Of a stretch of DNA of 64,000 nucleotides, positions 20,624 through 31,878 are shown piece after piece. Source of the DNA: Prillingera fragicola (Eukaryota; Basidiomycota; Tremellomycetes; Trichosporonales; Trichosporonaceae); the NCBI GenBank assembly GCA_002335605.1, contig BEDY01000007.1, positions 930,001-994,000 of the forward strand, given 5' to 3'. Within the stretch, counting starts at the first letter, position 1. Each line of letters begins with the position of its first letter. Both the position numbers and the translations under genes were made by a program. The notes beneath the pieces were generated by a model. That model did no database searches and was not told the DNA's origin. It saw nothing but the letters and a program-made list of their open reading frames with translations.

Positions 20624-22708
20624 GGCGCAGTTGGTTGTGGGTGTTGTAGTAGTTGTTGGAGAAGCAGTTGTCGGATGAAGAGTTAGGAGACTGGACAGAT
20701 GGCAGCCTTTTATCCCTTTTTCCGAGCTATCACCTTTGGTTGTAGCTTGCAGAGTTGTAAGCTACAACCAAACGCAGACACCAAGGCGTACCCGCCAAGG
20801 CTCTTGATCCGCAGCAGATAGTGTCGCTCGCGAAACAGCCCAAGAATAGCATCCCCCTGCCGGCACACCCACCATCCCAGGCCAGCCATCACCTTCCCGC
20901 GCAGCACATGGTGTGTGTGGTGTACAATCTGGCGCAGTCCTCGAGCACATGTACCTACCGGGCGGGGGCCTGAACCGGTTTGTTGCCGTTTCTGGGGACG
21001 TGCAGCTGCCTTGAAGAAGTAGATGGAGCGTACCATCCGTCATAGCAAGACCCTAGCACGGGCAACAAGAAACCAGCAACGAGATTACGTGCTGCGGATC
21101 TGGCCAGACGGACGACCCGGATACCCCTGTCGGGGACCCTTTCTTCACCCACTGCAAGCTCAAGCTCGCTTCAAGGCCAAGCGCGCCAGCATGCACCCTC
21201 GTGTCGGGACTAGCAGCATAGTGGGGTAGATTACCATGCATGCCCACCCCCAGCACTAGGAGTCTCACAAACAACCAGGCCAAACTGATCGGGATCTCTA
21301 GCGGCGGGTAAACCGGCCAACATGTGACGAATCCCGGAAGCCAGGTCCATCCGCGGTTCGTGGCCTTTTGGCAGGATCCTTGCGAGCGAGCAGCAGGGAC
21401 ATAGCGGGAATCGCTCAAGTCGCGACCATGCCGATGTGGGGATGAAAATAGGCCTAAAAGCTGCTCGGCAGCGTGCATACCCAGTAGTTGGGAGGCTGGG
21501 GGGGGGATAATCTAGATCTGGTGGCCGGTGGAGTGTGGGTACATCCGATTGGGAGCGACGGGCATCTGCTACCCGGCGCGGCATTTGCACTTGTGCAGCG
21601 TTTACGTTTGGGTAATGTTAGAGGAGACATTGCGGACTCGGGGCGTGTGGAATAGAGGTGATTGGACGAGGCTGTGGCAGAATGGAAGGGGGCTTGCTCG
21701 TCAGGTGCTGCGGATCGGTTCCATCAAGGACCGATTGGTGGGTGCGTGTGGCTTTGACATTGTGCCTGCGGGTATCCGGCGCTAGCCATCGGTCAAGTAG
21801 GCGACCGTGTCATTTCGGATGCGCGAATTGGGTCAGTGGACGTTGTGTGAGGACCCGATGGTGCTGTGAGGCTGAATGATGACGAGCGCAGGCTGATGAG
21901 AGCGGCAGTGGCAGAGCTCAAGATAGCTGGGGCCGAGAGTCGTCTACTTTTCCCGTTCCGTCTCAGGCCAGCTATTGTTAGGATGGTGCAGATTATTCCG
22001 CCAGAGGGCTGGAGAGGACGTCCGGTAGGCATGAGATGAGTGGTGTTGGTTATTGATAGATTTGGGGTCAGAGACGGAGGAGGTGTGTCAGCCACTGCTG
22101 TTCTCGCGGCGTGTTGTGCGCAGCAGGTCATGAGCTCTAGTGCGCAGCATATCGCGAGCAGTGGCCTACGTGTCGGAAACTTTAGATAAATGCTTGTTCT
22201 TGGCAGGCTTGGCATGAGATGCTCCATGCGCGATGAAACGGCATGAATAAACGTCCTAAAGGAGGTGGCACGGAGGAGGAAGGTGCCACATTGGTTGCTG
22301 ATCATGTCCACACCATCTCATGACTCACACCAACATTGTCAGGTCCAGACTACCAAGAATGACTCGTGCTCATCTAATCTCAGACTGTGGTTAGCTGTAA
22401 GGAACCAGGCATGTAAATGGGTACACGGGTCGACAGGCGTGACATGTGATGAATGCCACAACCCGGCTTCAGCACGCACGCTCTGAAAGCGCTGGCAATT
22501 CTTAAAATACCAGACAGCGCCAAGCAGCAAGATTTATAACTGCATCAACAACTATAGCACCACACCAGTGTTCTTTACTTCTGACCAATCCCTCACACGA
22601 TGGAACAACATCACGGGCAGCTGGGAGGCTCGTCAGCTCGGATCAAGTTGGGCCAGCGTTCACTCACCATGCCCGCCCTCAAGGGTCGTATGCCATTGTG
22701 GTTGTCCA
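20624..22708. other. Gene-poor island between Gly/His-rich members A and B
   Basis: No gene recognised. It contains the promoter of member A (AT-rich ATAAAAGG on the minus strand at about 20709-20716) and three octamer copies. Confidence 0.5.
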
Positions 22709-23053
22709 CTAGTGGTGGTGGTGGTGACCGCCGCCACCGTGGCCACCGCCACCGTGGCCGCCACCGCCGTGACCGCCGTCGTGACCACCACCGCCGTGAC
22801 CACCATCATGCCCACCGCCACCGTGGCCGCCGTGGCCGCCGTGGCCGCCGTGGCCACCATGGCCGCCGTGACCGTGGTCAGGCTTGGTGGGGGGAGGAGG
22901 GGGAGGGGGCTTGGGGCAGAAGATGTGGAAGAGCAGGCAGAGGGTGCGTGGCTGGAGCTCGCCGGCGGGGGCCGGGGCGGCGTCGGGCGAAGCGACGGGG
23001 GCAGCAAAGGCTGTGGCCGCGAGGGCGAGGGTGGTGATGACTGAGAGCTTCAT
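22709..23053 (-). CDS. Secreted Gly/His-rich protein, member B, with C-terminal pentahistidine
   Basis: Single-exon ORF of 114 residues. The signal peptide MKLSVITTLALAATAFAAP is followed by an Ala/Pro-rich spacer and the family patch QPRTLCLLFHIFCPKP, then a run of Pro and KPDHGHGG. The remaining 55 residues are GGHGG and GGGHDGG repeats ending in five His. This member lacks the C-terminal CxxC. The His density and His5 end predict strong divalent-metal binding. A TATA box lies 60 bases upstream. Tandem same-strand arrangement with members A and C suggests local duplication. Function unknown. Confidence 0.75.
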   Translation of the reverse strand: MKLSVITTLALAATAFAAPVASPDAAPAPAGELQPRTLCLLFHIFCPKPPPPPPPTKPDHGHGGHGGHGGHGGHGGHGGGGHDGGHGGGGHDGGHGGGGHGGGGHGGGGHHHHH

Positions 23054-25136
23054 GTGGCGAGTTGTTGGGCTTGAGAGATGAGAAGTTCAAGGAGGGGGAC
23101 CGATGGGTGGGTTTATATATGTCGCTGAGGCGGGTTGGTGCCACAGACATGGGCTGAACAGAGGTCGGTCATTCACATGAGGATGCTTCCTATCCTCTTC
23201 CTATCCGCAGCGTCAACCATCATCTTGCCGTCACCTCTCTCCCGTGCCGACAAACGACGTCCTGCTCGTCCTCTGCAGCCTACCCAGACAAGGGCTGGAT
23301 CATGAGTGTAGATGATAGCCCACCTCCTCGGACAGCTGAGTGTGTGACGTACAACATCGCGGGAGGAGCAAGTGCCACTGGCCCAACCCCAGTAGATGGC
23401 GAGCAGACTGCTGCGCAGCACTGCGGATCAGTGCGCATATGCTGCAACAATGCTCTCGCCATCATCCATCAATTGCTCCCCGGTGTTCATGAATCTCGAC
23501 ATTGCTGCCCGCCAAGCGGAGATCCAGGTGCCTGGACTGCTAATGTCGGCCTGGTGCCAAGAGCGGCACTCGACCAGAAGAGCGGAAAAGAACAATCCAA
23601 TTGCTCATCAACTGCCACTTTCAGTAATACACGTCCGTTTCGATGACCCAGACTCGCATCTGTTGATCATTGCCATGCGGAAAGTGCGCAGTCGACTGCG
23701 CAATGTTCGACAGCTGACCTTGTCTCGATGCATCGACAATGGAGCTGGTGCAATGTTTCCAGTCTAGTGCAGAGTACAACTCGGCTGCTGACAGGTTTCA
23801 CCCTGCTTGCCTCCCGAATGCCGTTGGTTCGTCGTCGCCAGCCGCGGCCAGGCCGACAGTAGCAGGCCATCCGCAGAGACAGCTGTCATTGAGCTGCGCT
23901 CATAACAACGGTCATCCGCAGCGGGCTGGCCATCCGCAGGCCGCAGTCTTGATCACATAGAGCTTGTTCCCCTCTCGCCATCACCGTTTGATACACCTCG
24001 CAAGGCCATCCGCAGCGGCCACTGAGAGGAACAGTCGAGCATTGTTTCCACACCCTTGGCTAAACCCAGTTCCACATCCGAGTAGCGCTTTACGAGACCA
24101 ACTCCTCGGCCGTCTATCTATAGTTGTATCTGCTTCTTGGCAGCTAGATATCTTGGAAAACAAGGAGAAGGCTGGCACCTTTGCCTTGGAGCCGCGAGTA
24201 ATGATTAGACCCGCCGAAACGCATCCCGACATTCTCTGCATGCACATAGTGGGAGCGTCATGCCCACGCACGTCTTTGCACCTCTTTAAGCATAGTCGGG
24301 TGTACCGCGCATCGGGCGTACGCGCATGCTCGTGAACTATAGCAGATCCGAAATTGGAGCTGGCTCATAGGCGAGTGTCATGCCGTTAGACGGGGAGGTG
24401 GTAGTGGGTAGTGGCAGTTGGTGGAAGTGGCACTGACGGGTAGCAACCACTGTGGTATGTAAGAGTGCCAATGTTGGGTGCAAGGAAGTGGGGATAAGCG
24501 AGATGCAGGCTGGGGTATTCATGAGGCCCACAAGGTGGGGAGTGAACCCCGGATCGCTACTGTTGATGGCCGCTGGCGGAGTCTGTCAGTTGAGGGTTCG
24601 AACTAATCGAGGTCGGCCTGGAATGGCACGGCTCATACGCCGCTTATGGTGCTGAGTGAGATGTTGGAATCGCGTCAGAGGTGGTCAGATGAGTCGAGTT
24701 GAGGGTTGGACGTTCGAGCAATTGCTTGGCTTTATTTCCCCTCTTCCACCATGAGGCGCTTAAGGGATGGAGGGGGAAGTTGAACCGTAGGGATGGCGCG
24801 ATCATCAGTCGGGCACACGTCCCTATCCCTTCTTACAGCATCAACTCTACATGTCCCTCGTAATTCAATCACCGTGGGCACACCCAAAACATTGTCGCCA
24901 GGACCTGTTGGCACGCGCCACAAGCCTCAGAATGTTCGACAGCTGGCCGATTGACTCTGTGTAAGTTTGTGGCACAGACAAGAGACACGGCGTGCAACAG
25001 CACACGAATCAGTAATGTCCGTATACATTGTTCTTGGTACACATCCACCGGCATGGCTAGACTATAACTGTCCGCACGCGCTAGGTGTCTACACTGTACA
25101 CGCCGGCTAGCCGAGGAAGCATGGCGAGCACACAGC
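23054..25136. other. Gene-poor island between Gly/His-rich members B and C
   Basis: No gene recognised. Six octamer copies between 23203 and 24015, three of them within 100 bases (23869-23939 and nearby). Confidence 0.5.
23111..23120 (-). promoter_or_regulatory. TATA box of Gly/His-rich member B
   Basis: Minus-strand ATATATAAAC about 60 bases upstream of the ATG at 23053. The same core occurs before members C and D. Confidence 0.65.
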
Positions 25137-25781
25137 TTAGTAATTGGCAGCAGCCTCGGGGGTAGCCTCCTCGGCGCCGTCAGAGCCGTCAGAACCGTCC
25201 TTGCCAGTGCTGCCCTGCTCGCAGGTCTCGCAAGGAGGGGTGCCGCCACCGCCGTTGCCGTTGCCACCGTTGCCGCCGTTGCCGCCATTACCGCCGTTGC
25301 CACCGTTGCCACTGCCACCGTTGCCGCCGTTGCCGCCGTTACCGCCGTTGCCACCGTTGCCACCACCGCCGTTGCCGCCGTTGCCACCGTTGCCGCCGTT
25401 ACCACCGTTGCCGCCCGAGCCGCCGCCGTTACCGCCATTGCCGCCGTTGCCGCCGTTGCCGCCGTTACCACCGCCGTTGCCGCCACAGTCGGCGCAGCCT
25501 CCGTCACCGCCGTCGCCGCCGTCACCACCGTCGCCACCGTCGCCGCCGCCGTGCCCGTGCCCGTGGCCGTGGCCGTGGTCGTGGTCGTGGTCGTGGTGGT
25601 GGTCCTTGGGGCAGAAGGACTTCCAGGGGAAGAGCTTGCAGATGAGGCCAAAGGTGCGGGGCTCGAGGTCGGCAACGACGGCGGCCTCGCGGGCCTCAAG
25701 GCTGCGAGCGTCGTTGGTGACGGGGGCCGCGATGGCGGCCGACGAGAGGACCAGGGCGGTGAGGACGTGGGCGTACTTCAT
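25137..25781 (-). CDS. Secreted Gly/Asn/His-rich protein, member C
   Basis: Single-exon ORF of 214 residues, the longest repeat of the family. A signal peptide ending IAAP is followed by a propeptide with dibasic-like LEAREA and the family patch EPRTFGLICKLFPWKSFCPKD. Then come an HHHDHDHDHGHGHGHGHG block, a GGDGG block, CADC, about 90 residues of GGNGG repeats, and CETC near an acidic C-terminus. So it has two CxxC motifs and an alternating His/Asp segment resembling histidine-rich metal chelators. Promoter elements match those of member D 11.7 kb away. The nucleotide repeat (GCC/ACC triplets on the plus strand) is likely to vary in length among strains. No named family recognised. Confidence 0.75.
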   Translation of the reverse strand: MKYAHVLTALVLSSAAIAAPVTNDARSLEAREAAVVADLEPRTFGLICKLFPWKSFCPKDHHHDHDHDHGHGHGHGHGGGDGGDGGDGGDGGDGGCADCGGNGGGNGGNGGNGGNGGNGGGSGGNGGNGGNGGNGGNGGGGNGGNGGNGGNGGNGGSGNGGNGGNGGNGGNGGNGNGGGGTPPCETCEQGSTGKDGSDGSDGAEEATPEAAANY

Positions 25782-25867
25782 TGTGGGTTGTGGGTTCTGA
25801 TTGGGGAGGGGTGTTAAAGAGTGTGTTAAGTTGCGGATGACAAGTCCGTTGAAGGGAGGGGAGGGGG

Positions 25868-25888
25868 GTTTATATACCTTTCAGAGGG
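25868..25888 (-). promoter_or_regulatory. Core promoter of member C (TATA plus conserved CCCTCTGAAAG)
   Basis: Minus-strand CCCTCTGAAAG followed by GTATATAAAC-like TATA sequence about 90 bases before the ATG. Nearly identical to 37601-37621 before member D. Confidence 0.65.
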
Positions 25889-26637
25889 AGGGTTGGAGGA
25901 GTATGTGAGGCGTTGGAGATGCCTCTCGTCAGCCACTGCTCACAGGCTCGTGAGAGTGAGGTGGTGTTTGCAGTCCCGTGAGTAGATACGATTGCTGGCG
26001 GTTGTTGCGAGGTCGCGTCGTGAAGCAATGTAAGTCTCCTGCTGTGTCACCAATGTCAATGTTGGAGACTGCACGTCACATCTCTGTGGACTGCTGCCTT
26101 GTGCCACATTGTACACTATGTGGGTTTCGCCAGTCGAAGCGGGAAGGGGAATCTAGACTCGCCCAGTGCCTTCTGCTACCAGGGTGTATAGTAGTGCCTC
26201 TTGGTCCACGAGGAGGCATGTGGAGCAGATACCTCTGTTGTCGTCTTCTAAATCCTGCATGCGGGGTATGTCAGCTTAACGGTCGTCGACCTAAACGCCG
26301 TTAACGTCATGGCGGCCTAGCCTATCTCGGGTGTGATTGGATGAGCGCGAGGTCTGACGCCGTGCCTTTGGTGTTTGTAGGCAGATTGGATTTGACCCGT
26401 CCGACGCGTCCTGGTATGATGGGAACGACCCGAAAGAGTTGCTAAACAAGGCCCAGGTTCTGTTCATGTACTGTATTACCTTCTCACGATCACGACTGGG
26501 ATCCAGCAGGGGAAGGAACCAACTCTACGTTTATGTCTTGCTACGTTGGGCCTCGCCATCATGGACGAAGGCGAAGCGCGTTCGTGTTCGTGTTCGCGTC
26601 GAGTATGCATGGGTGCATTGCGCAGTCGCTCCAAGGC

Positions 26638-26709
26638 ATCCGCAGGCTGCCCGAGGCCCAAGAGGAACCATCCGCAGGCGATCCGTAGCCCAGGAGGAAC
26701 CATCCGCAG
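26638..26709. repeat. Minisatellite with octamers at exact 32-bp spacing
   Basis: ATCCGCAG begins at 26638, 26670 and 26702. The unit also contains AGGAGGAACC or close variants, and a variant ATCCGTAG lies between the last two. Confidence 0.9.
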
Positions 26710-28997
26710 GACAGCCGCTGCTGTCGTGCGCGGGCAATGTGTGTGGGCAACAAACGAGTGTAAACGGCCCCTAAACAGTTCGTTTCCAAGCAAGTATCCC
26801 GAAGTTTCGTCTCGGGCCTGGCATAAACCTTTGGGCTGGAGGCACCGTGCCATGCGCGATATCTTTAGCACAGTGTTGTGCATCGCTTATCCAATGACGC
26901 CAGCAGTAGACGGCGGGGGGTGCCGGCGACATGTGGCTCGTCATGACAAGAGAGCAGTGCAGTCTAGCCATCGGTGCCAGCCGCTAAAGCAACTTGCCGA
27001 AACGAACAGCCAGCAGTGTTCAAGACGGGGTGATGGCAGGTGCAGCTGTTGCGAACCAGGCAATCGGTGAATGGGTAATGTGGCTGCGAACTGTGACGAC
27101 ACTGGCCTTGGAACAGATCCATGTGGCCAGAGTGATAACGTTGGTGGACATGGCGACGGGTCATGTTCTCATGTCAGCCTGCACGGAAACTAATCCGGCA
27201 GCTGGTTGCCCAGATCGTTGAGCGGGTCTAGACACGTTGAGCACGTTTGTCGGCTACTTTGTGAGTTGGTGGGCGCTGTGCATGCTTGACCACTGTGCTG
27301 GAATACGGCATGTGAGAGAGAGCGAGCTCAAGGTCATATGCATGCTTACAAAGGTCGAGTACATGCTGTCGGCGGCCGAACACCACCTCGGAAGCAAATT
27401 ACGGCCGAGGTTTGGAGGGAAGACGTACGCTTTCTTGGGTTGACGCGTGTATTCCTCTTTCTCTTTCTCTCCATTGCTCTCACACACCTACTTGCTCTCT
27501 CCCGTATGGCCTCTTCATGAACCATGCGTAGCACACTGGCAGATAAACGCACCAGCGCACCTTCACCGTCTCGATGGCAAGCACTCTAACGCGTCGTCTC
27601 TTGGGGGCAGAAACTCGGCGGTCTGGGTAATACTCGGCAACCCGGAAAACTCGTACTACCCAGCAACAGCCTCTAAGCGCGCGTCACGACACCAAAGTCG
27701 ATTAAGCCAAATGGCCGTTTGCCACTCTGAGGGACAATAACTACAACGAGTGCGAGATCGCTGCATTGCACGGGAGGCGTCGACAGCCCCGGCCCGTAGC
27801 CCGCACGGGTCGACCCACCTGGGGCAGATCTTGTGCAGCTTGTTTTCTGGGGTAGGCAGGCGAAACGCACGTGGCTGTAAGTGCAAAACATGCAGGTTAC
27901 CAGTTACCAGTTACCGGTAGTGGGGCCCTCCCAGGAGTGCATCTCAACTTAGCCAGCCAAGTGGCCGAGAGCCAACCGCAGTACTCTGCTGGTTGGTACG
28001 TGGCGTGTGCAAAAAAGCGCCGGCGGCGTTCGGGGAGACGGTGATGGGTGGGGAATTTAATTCTGCCTTTGCATCCCTTCCCCCCTGCAGTTGCAGCGTT
28101 AGCCGATCAAGCAGCCTACGTGCGTGCAGGTTCTGAGCGCCCATACTTGGCGTCGACCCCCACCCCCAACCCGTTGTCCAATACCAAGATATTGGCCCGC
28201 CTGGGTATTGCCCCCGCTTGAGCTGTGCACCGCACCTGAATCCTGGGTCCTGCTCCTGACGTGCCTCATGCGGTGTCTGGCCTCTGGCTCCGTAGTCGAC
28301 TCTGGCGCAGTTTTCGACACTCCCTTGGATCGACTCTGGTGAGCTCGAGTGAACATCTGCAAGAGTTTGCCGATCTTATCAGCTCCAACTCGCATATCAA
28401 TGAGATGCGTGGCCGTAATCGCTGGCTGTTCCTGAAGATCAGTTGCCTGCGTATGCTCAAACAAACGAGTCGGAGACTAATCAAACCGAGAATCAAAGAC
28501 GATGAACAGACTGAAAGGGACGGGACCCTTAGCGGTCGGGGCCACCGATGCGGCAGTTTGGGATTTGGGCACAGTCCCTGTATCTGTGCCCACACCCGGT
28601 GCCGTCCAGCGTACAAGTCCCAAGGGTTGGTTTTCCAAAGTTCAGGTGTCGGTGACCAAACGATATGATATCCTTGGCACTCCCCCAATATCCAACGCGA
28701 GGCCACCAACGGCCACTGGGGAGTGTTACACCCCTGATACGATGCTGCTGATACCTCTTTCTTGTGCCGCGCGCACCGTCCGGGATTGGCGGCCCATTGA
28801 TATGGCGCGCTCTCGCTACAGGCGCCACGTCCCGCAAAAGCACAACGCGGTGCAGCGCGTAGCGACTGGCCAAGCACATTGCAGCGCTAGCCAAGCAACG
28901 GCTGGGCCGGACCGCCTTTTAGCTGTCAACGAGACATGCCCACAATGGTGCTTCTTCCCCGTTACCCCAACTCTTGTCAAAATCCACAACAGCGACA

Positions 28998-30658
28998 ATG
29001 GCCAGTACCGAACTAGATGTCGCGGCGGCCACAGTGGCAGACCAGGTCGAATCGACGCCGGCCACCAAGAAGACTCGCGCTCCTCGCGAGCTACCCCTCC
29101 TCTCCCGTGCCGACATTGCCACGCGCATCGCAGCAGGGCAGCAGCTCATTCTGCGCCGCGACGTTGTCCTCAACGTTTCAGCCTGGGCAGCTCACCACCC
29201 CGGCGGCGAGCTCGCGCTCCTGCACTTTGTCGGTCGCGATGCCGCCGATGAGATCGCCGGTTACCATTCAGACAAGGCTCTCGCTATCATGGACCGCTAC
29301 GCCATCGGCCGCGCCGCAGACTATGACGACGAGCTTGGCTGGCTCCCCCTCAACCCACCCTTTGCGCTGGGTCTTGTCCGCCACCCGGACGGCAAAAAGT
29401 TCCACTGGAAAAAGGAAGGCGATGTGCGGCTCGCAGCCGGACTGAATTTCCACGAGTCTTCCCCTGGTGTTATTACGCTCGACCCCAAGCAGCTCGAGCT
29501 CCGGGGTCCCATCCAGGACCGCAAGAAGGAACATCAACGCTCAAAGGCCTACCATGTGCTCAAGCAGCGCATCACCGACGCCGGGCTCTATAACCGTCCC
29601 GGACCGCTTTGTGGCTATGGGTCGGACCTTGTGCGGTGGTTTACCCTGCTTGGGGCCGGTTTCTACCTCTACTTTACTACAAATGGCTGGATTGGAACGT
29701 GTTTCAGTGCCTTGCTCGTGGGCATGGGCATGTGGCAGCTTACTTGTAAGTCGTGTGGTTCAATTACAAAAGCAAAGCTAACTCGTCCACAGTCGTCGCA
29801 CACGATGCTGGCCACACTGGTATCACGGGCAACTGGTGGACAGACAAGATGCTCCTCACGACTGTAGCGAGCTGGTGCGGAGGCCTTTCGGGTGCATGGT
29901 GGTGCAGCGAGCACGACGTCCACCACCTCGTGCCCAACCACCCCGAGCACGACCCGGACACGCAGCTCATCCCCTTCTTCGCCATCACCAAGGACTTTTT
30001 CGACTCTCTCTGGTCGACCTTCCACAAGCGCGTGCTTGAGTTTGACTTTGCTGCCCGCCACCTCGTGCCTTGGCAGCACCGTTCCTACTACTTTATCCTT
30101 GCGTTTGGCCGTTTCAACCTGTATGTTCTCAGCTACACGGACGTTCTCCGTAGGAAGCGCCACGACTGGCGGTGGCTGTACGAGATTACCGGTCTGTGCT
30201 TCTACTGGTGCTGGTTCGGCTCGATGCTCTACTCTTTGGGATTCTTCAAGGGCGTCGCCTACCTCCTGATCGTCAACATTGCCGCCTCGCCAATGCACGT
30301 GCAGATTGTCTTGTCCCACTTCGCGTGCTCGACCGAGGACTTGGGTCCGACCGAGTCGTTCCCCTCCCGCCAGCTCCGCACGACGATGGACGTCGAGTGC
30401 GGCGAGGACATCGAGTTCATCCACGGCGGCCTCAACATGCAGGTAACGCACCACCTCTTCCCGCGCATCCCGCGTCACAACTTGCGCAAGGCTTCCCTGC
30501 TTGTGAAGGAGTACTGCGCCGAGCAAGACATTGTCTTCCAGGAGCACACCTTTATCAATGGCAACCTGAAGGTCCTCGCCACGCTCCGTGACGTCGCCAA
30601 CCAGGTCGCGTTCCTGAAAAAGGTCGCCGACAAGGAGATTGCAGAGAGGTTTGCTTAG
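28998..30658 (+). CDS. Cytochrome b5-fused fatty-acid/sphingolipid desaturase (probable Delta8-sphingolipid desaturase)
   Basis: Two exons, 28998-29745 and 29793-30658, 537 residues. An N-terminal cytochrome b5 domain has the haem motif HHPGGELALLHFVGRDAADE and a second His in AGYHSDKA. The desaturase part has His boxes HDAGHT (split by the intron), HDVHHLVPNHPEHD, and the front-end type third box QVTHHLFPR in which Gln replaces the first His. This is the layout of fungal Delta8-(E)-sphingolipid desaturases and Delta6-like front-end enzymes, integral membrane proteins of the ER that use O2 and electrons from the fused b5. In basidiomycetes the Delta8 step feeds 9-methyl glucosylceramide synthesis, so that is the likeliest role. 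Start is the first ATG in frame; the exon phases close exactly. Confidence 0.9.
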
Positions 30659-31878
30659 AAAATGTAGACATTGGGGACAGAACTGCAGTGTGCTGTCGCA
30701 GGCGGTGCGCTGGGCGCATGGATTTTATACGAGTGTACATGTATTCTCACCGGGGTTACCTTGAAACGCACATCGCAGCATTGTTGCAAACAATAGAGAG
30801 CAGTAACGGTGTCTGTGTGACCGATGTGCCGTCCCTAGGCCGGTTTTGGTTCGTTCCATACATCCCGATGAGTATCCAGTTCCGAGCACTCTGTGGATGA
30901 GGAGATATCTCGGATCAGGAGCCTAACCGCGTAACCGCGCCAGCTCAACGCCACGCGCAGTACTCCCACTCTTCGCACTGCTCGAAGGTCTTGAGAATGA
31001 GCAGCGAGTCGCTATCGACTCATTAGCAGCCACCAGCCCCGCAGTCTCGCACTCATATGTTGCTCTTGTACTCTACGCCCCCGAACCCCGCACTCTGCAA
31101 GCACGCCAGAGAAGGGTGAGGTTCAAAGCGGGGAAATGGGGCAAGAAGGTCGTGCCGCCGGAGTGCGCGGCTTGCAATGCGGGGGTAGGGTGAGGTAGTG
31201 ATGAATTGTGTTCCGAACAGGGTAGCGAAGCCAAGCACATCCAGCTCGCCATGTTCATGGACGTCCGTCACAACCACCTTACAACTGCATGAGAAAGACA
31301 AGAGTGGCCGGAAGCCTAAGACCGGTATCAACGACCAAGACCATCTCCCCCGCGCCATACCCCGGGCCAGTTCCAGCTCCATCTTCCTTAAGCATTAGTC
31401 CGGCAAGACTCCGGGAGATACATGCAAGCTGCACAAGGCAAGCCTGCACCCACCCGGGGAGCTGGGCCGCTCCGAGCAACCCTGCCAGGACGGCCAGGGC
31501 TGCACTGCGGGGAAACGGCCGAGGAGGCAGGAGCGCCAGGCGGATCAGGCCGTGCATGCCTGCGGGGTAAGCACGGCATCAGCAGGCAGATGGGCCCACC
31601 TGAGCGGCGTGCAGTCTAGAATTAGACGACGCAGCTGGGTGGGTACGTCTTTTGCGTGGGTGTTGGTTTGCCGGTGTATGAGTCGAGCGGGGCAACAGCT
31701 CGGCTTTGAGCATGGGCAAGAGTAAATAAAAAGAGAGGGGATCGCTCTCGCTTTCGCTTTCTCGTCTTGGTAATTGGTCTACTGTACCATTCACTCGCAA
31801 CAGAATCGACACGCGACACGGGCGACTAACTCACCGGTGACCTCAGACTTTCTTTTACGTGATCCACCCAACCCCACC
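30659..31878. other. Intergenic, nothing recognised
   Basis: 1.2 kb between two plus-strand genes. No coding or repeat signal; the last 150 bases should be the promoter and leader of the MFS gene. Confidence 0.5.

Larger units (their letters stand above)
18250..26709. repeat. Dispersed octamer ATCCGCAG/CTGCGGAT, cluster 1 (17 copies)
   Basis: Exact copies begin at 18250, 18336, 19355, 19718, 19748, 20807, 21092, 21708, 23203, 23421, 23869, 23914, 23932, 24008, 26638, 26670 and 26702, on both strands and all outside recognised genes. About 2 copies would be expected by chance in the whole 64 kb. Flanking bases are not conserved beyond the octamer. Two lie 150-190 bases upstream of the ATGs of the Gly/His-rich genes at 22709-23053 and 20231-20623. 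Function unknown; a protein-binding site is the simplest guess. Confidence 0.85.
25782..28997. other. Gene-poor stretch up to the desaturase gene
   Basis: 3.2 kb with no gene recognised. It holds the promoter of member C, the three-site octamer minisatellite at 26638-26709, and ORFs of up to 249 codons (28502-29251) that lack protein-like composition or overlap the desaturase in another frame. Confidence 0.5.

Noticed and set aside
22568..23044. Plus-strand ORF opposite Gly/His-rich member B
   Set aside because: By-product of the triplet repeat; member B on the minus strand has a signal peptide, TATA box and family patch.
24590..24615. B-box-like GGTTCGAACTAATC suggesting another tRNA
   Set aside because: No matching A-box or acceptor stem could be folded around it.
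25144..25800. 218-codon plus-strand Pro/Leu repeat ORF
   Set aside because: Exact antisense of the Gly/Asn repeat of member C; that strand has no signal peptide or other support.
28502..29251. 249-codon plus-strand ORF before the desaturase
   Set aside because: Its end overlaps the desaturase first exon in another frame and its own composition is not protein-like.
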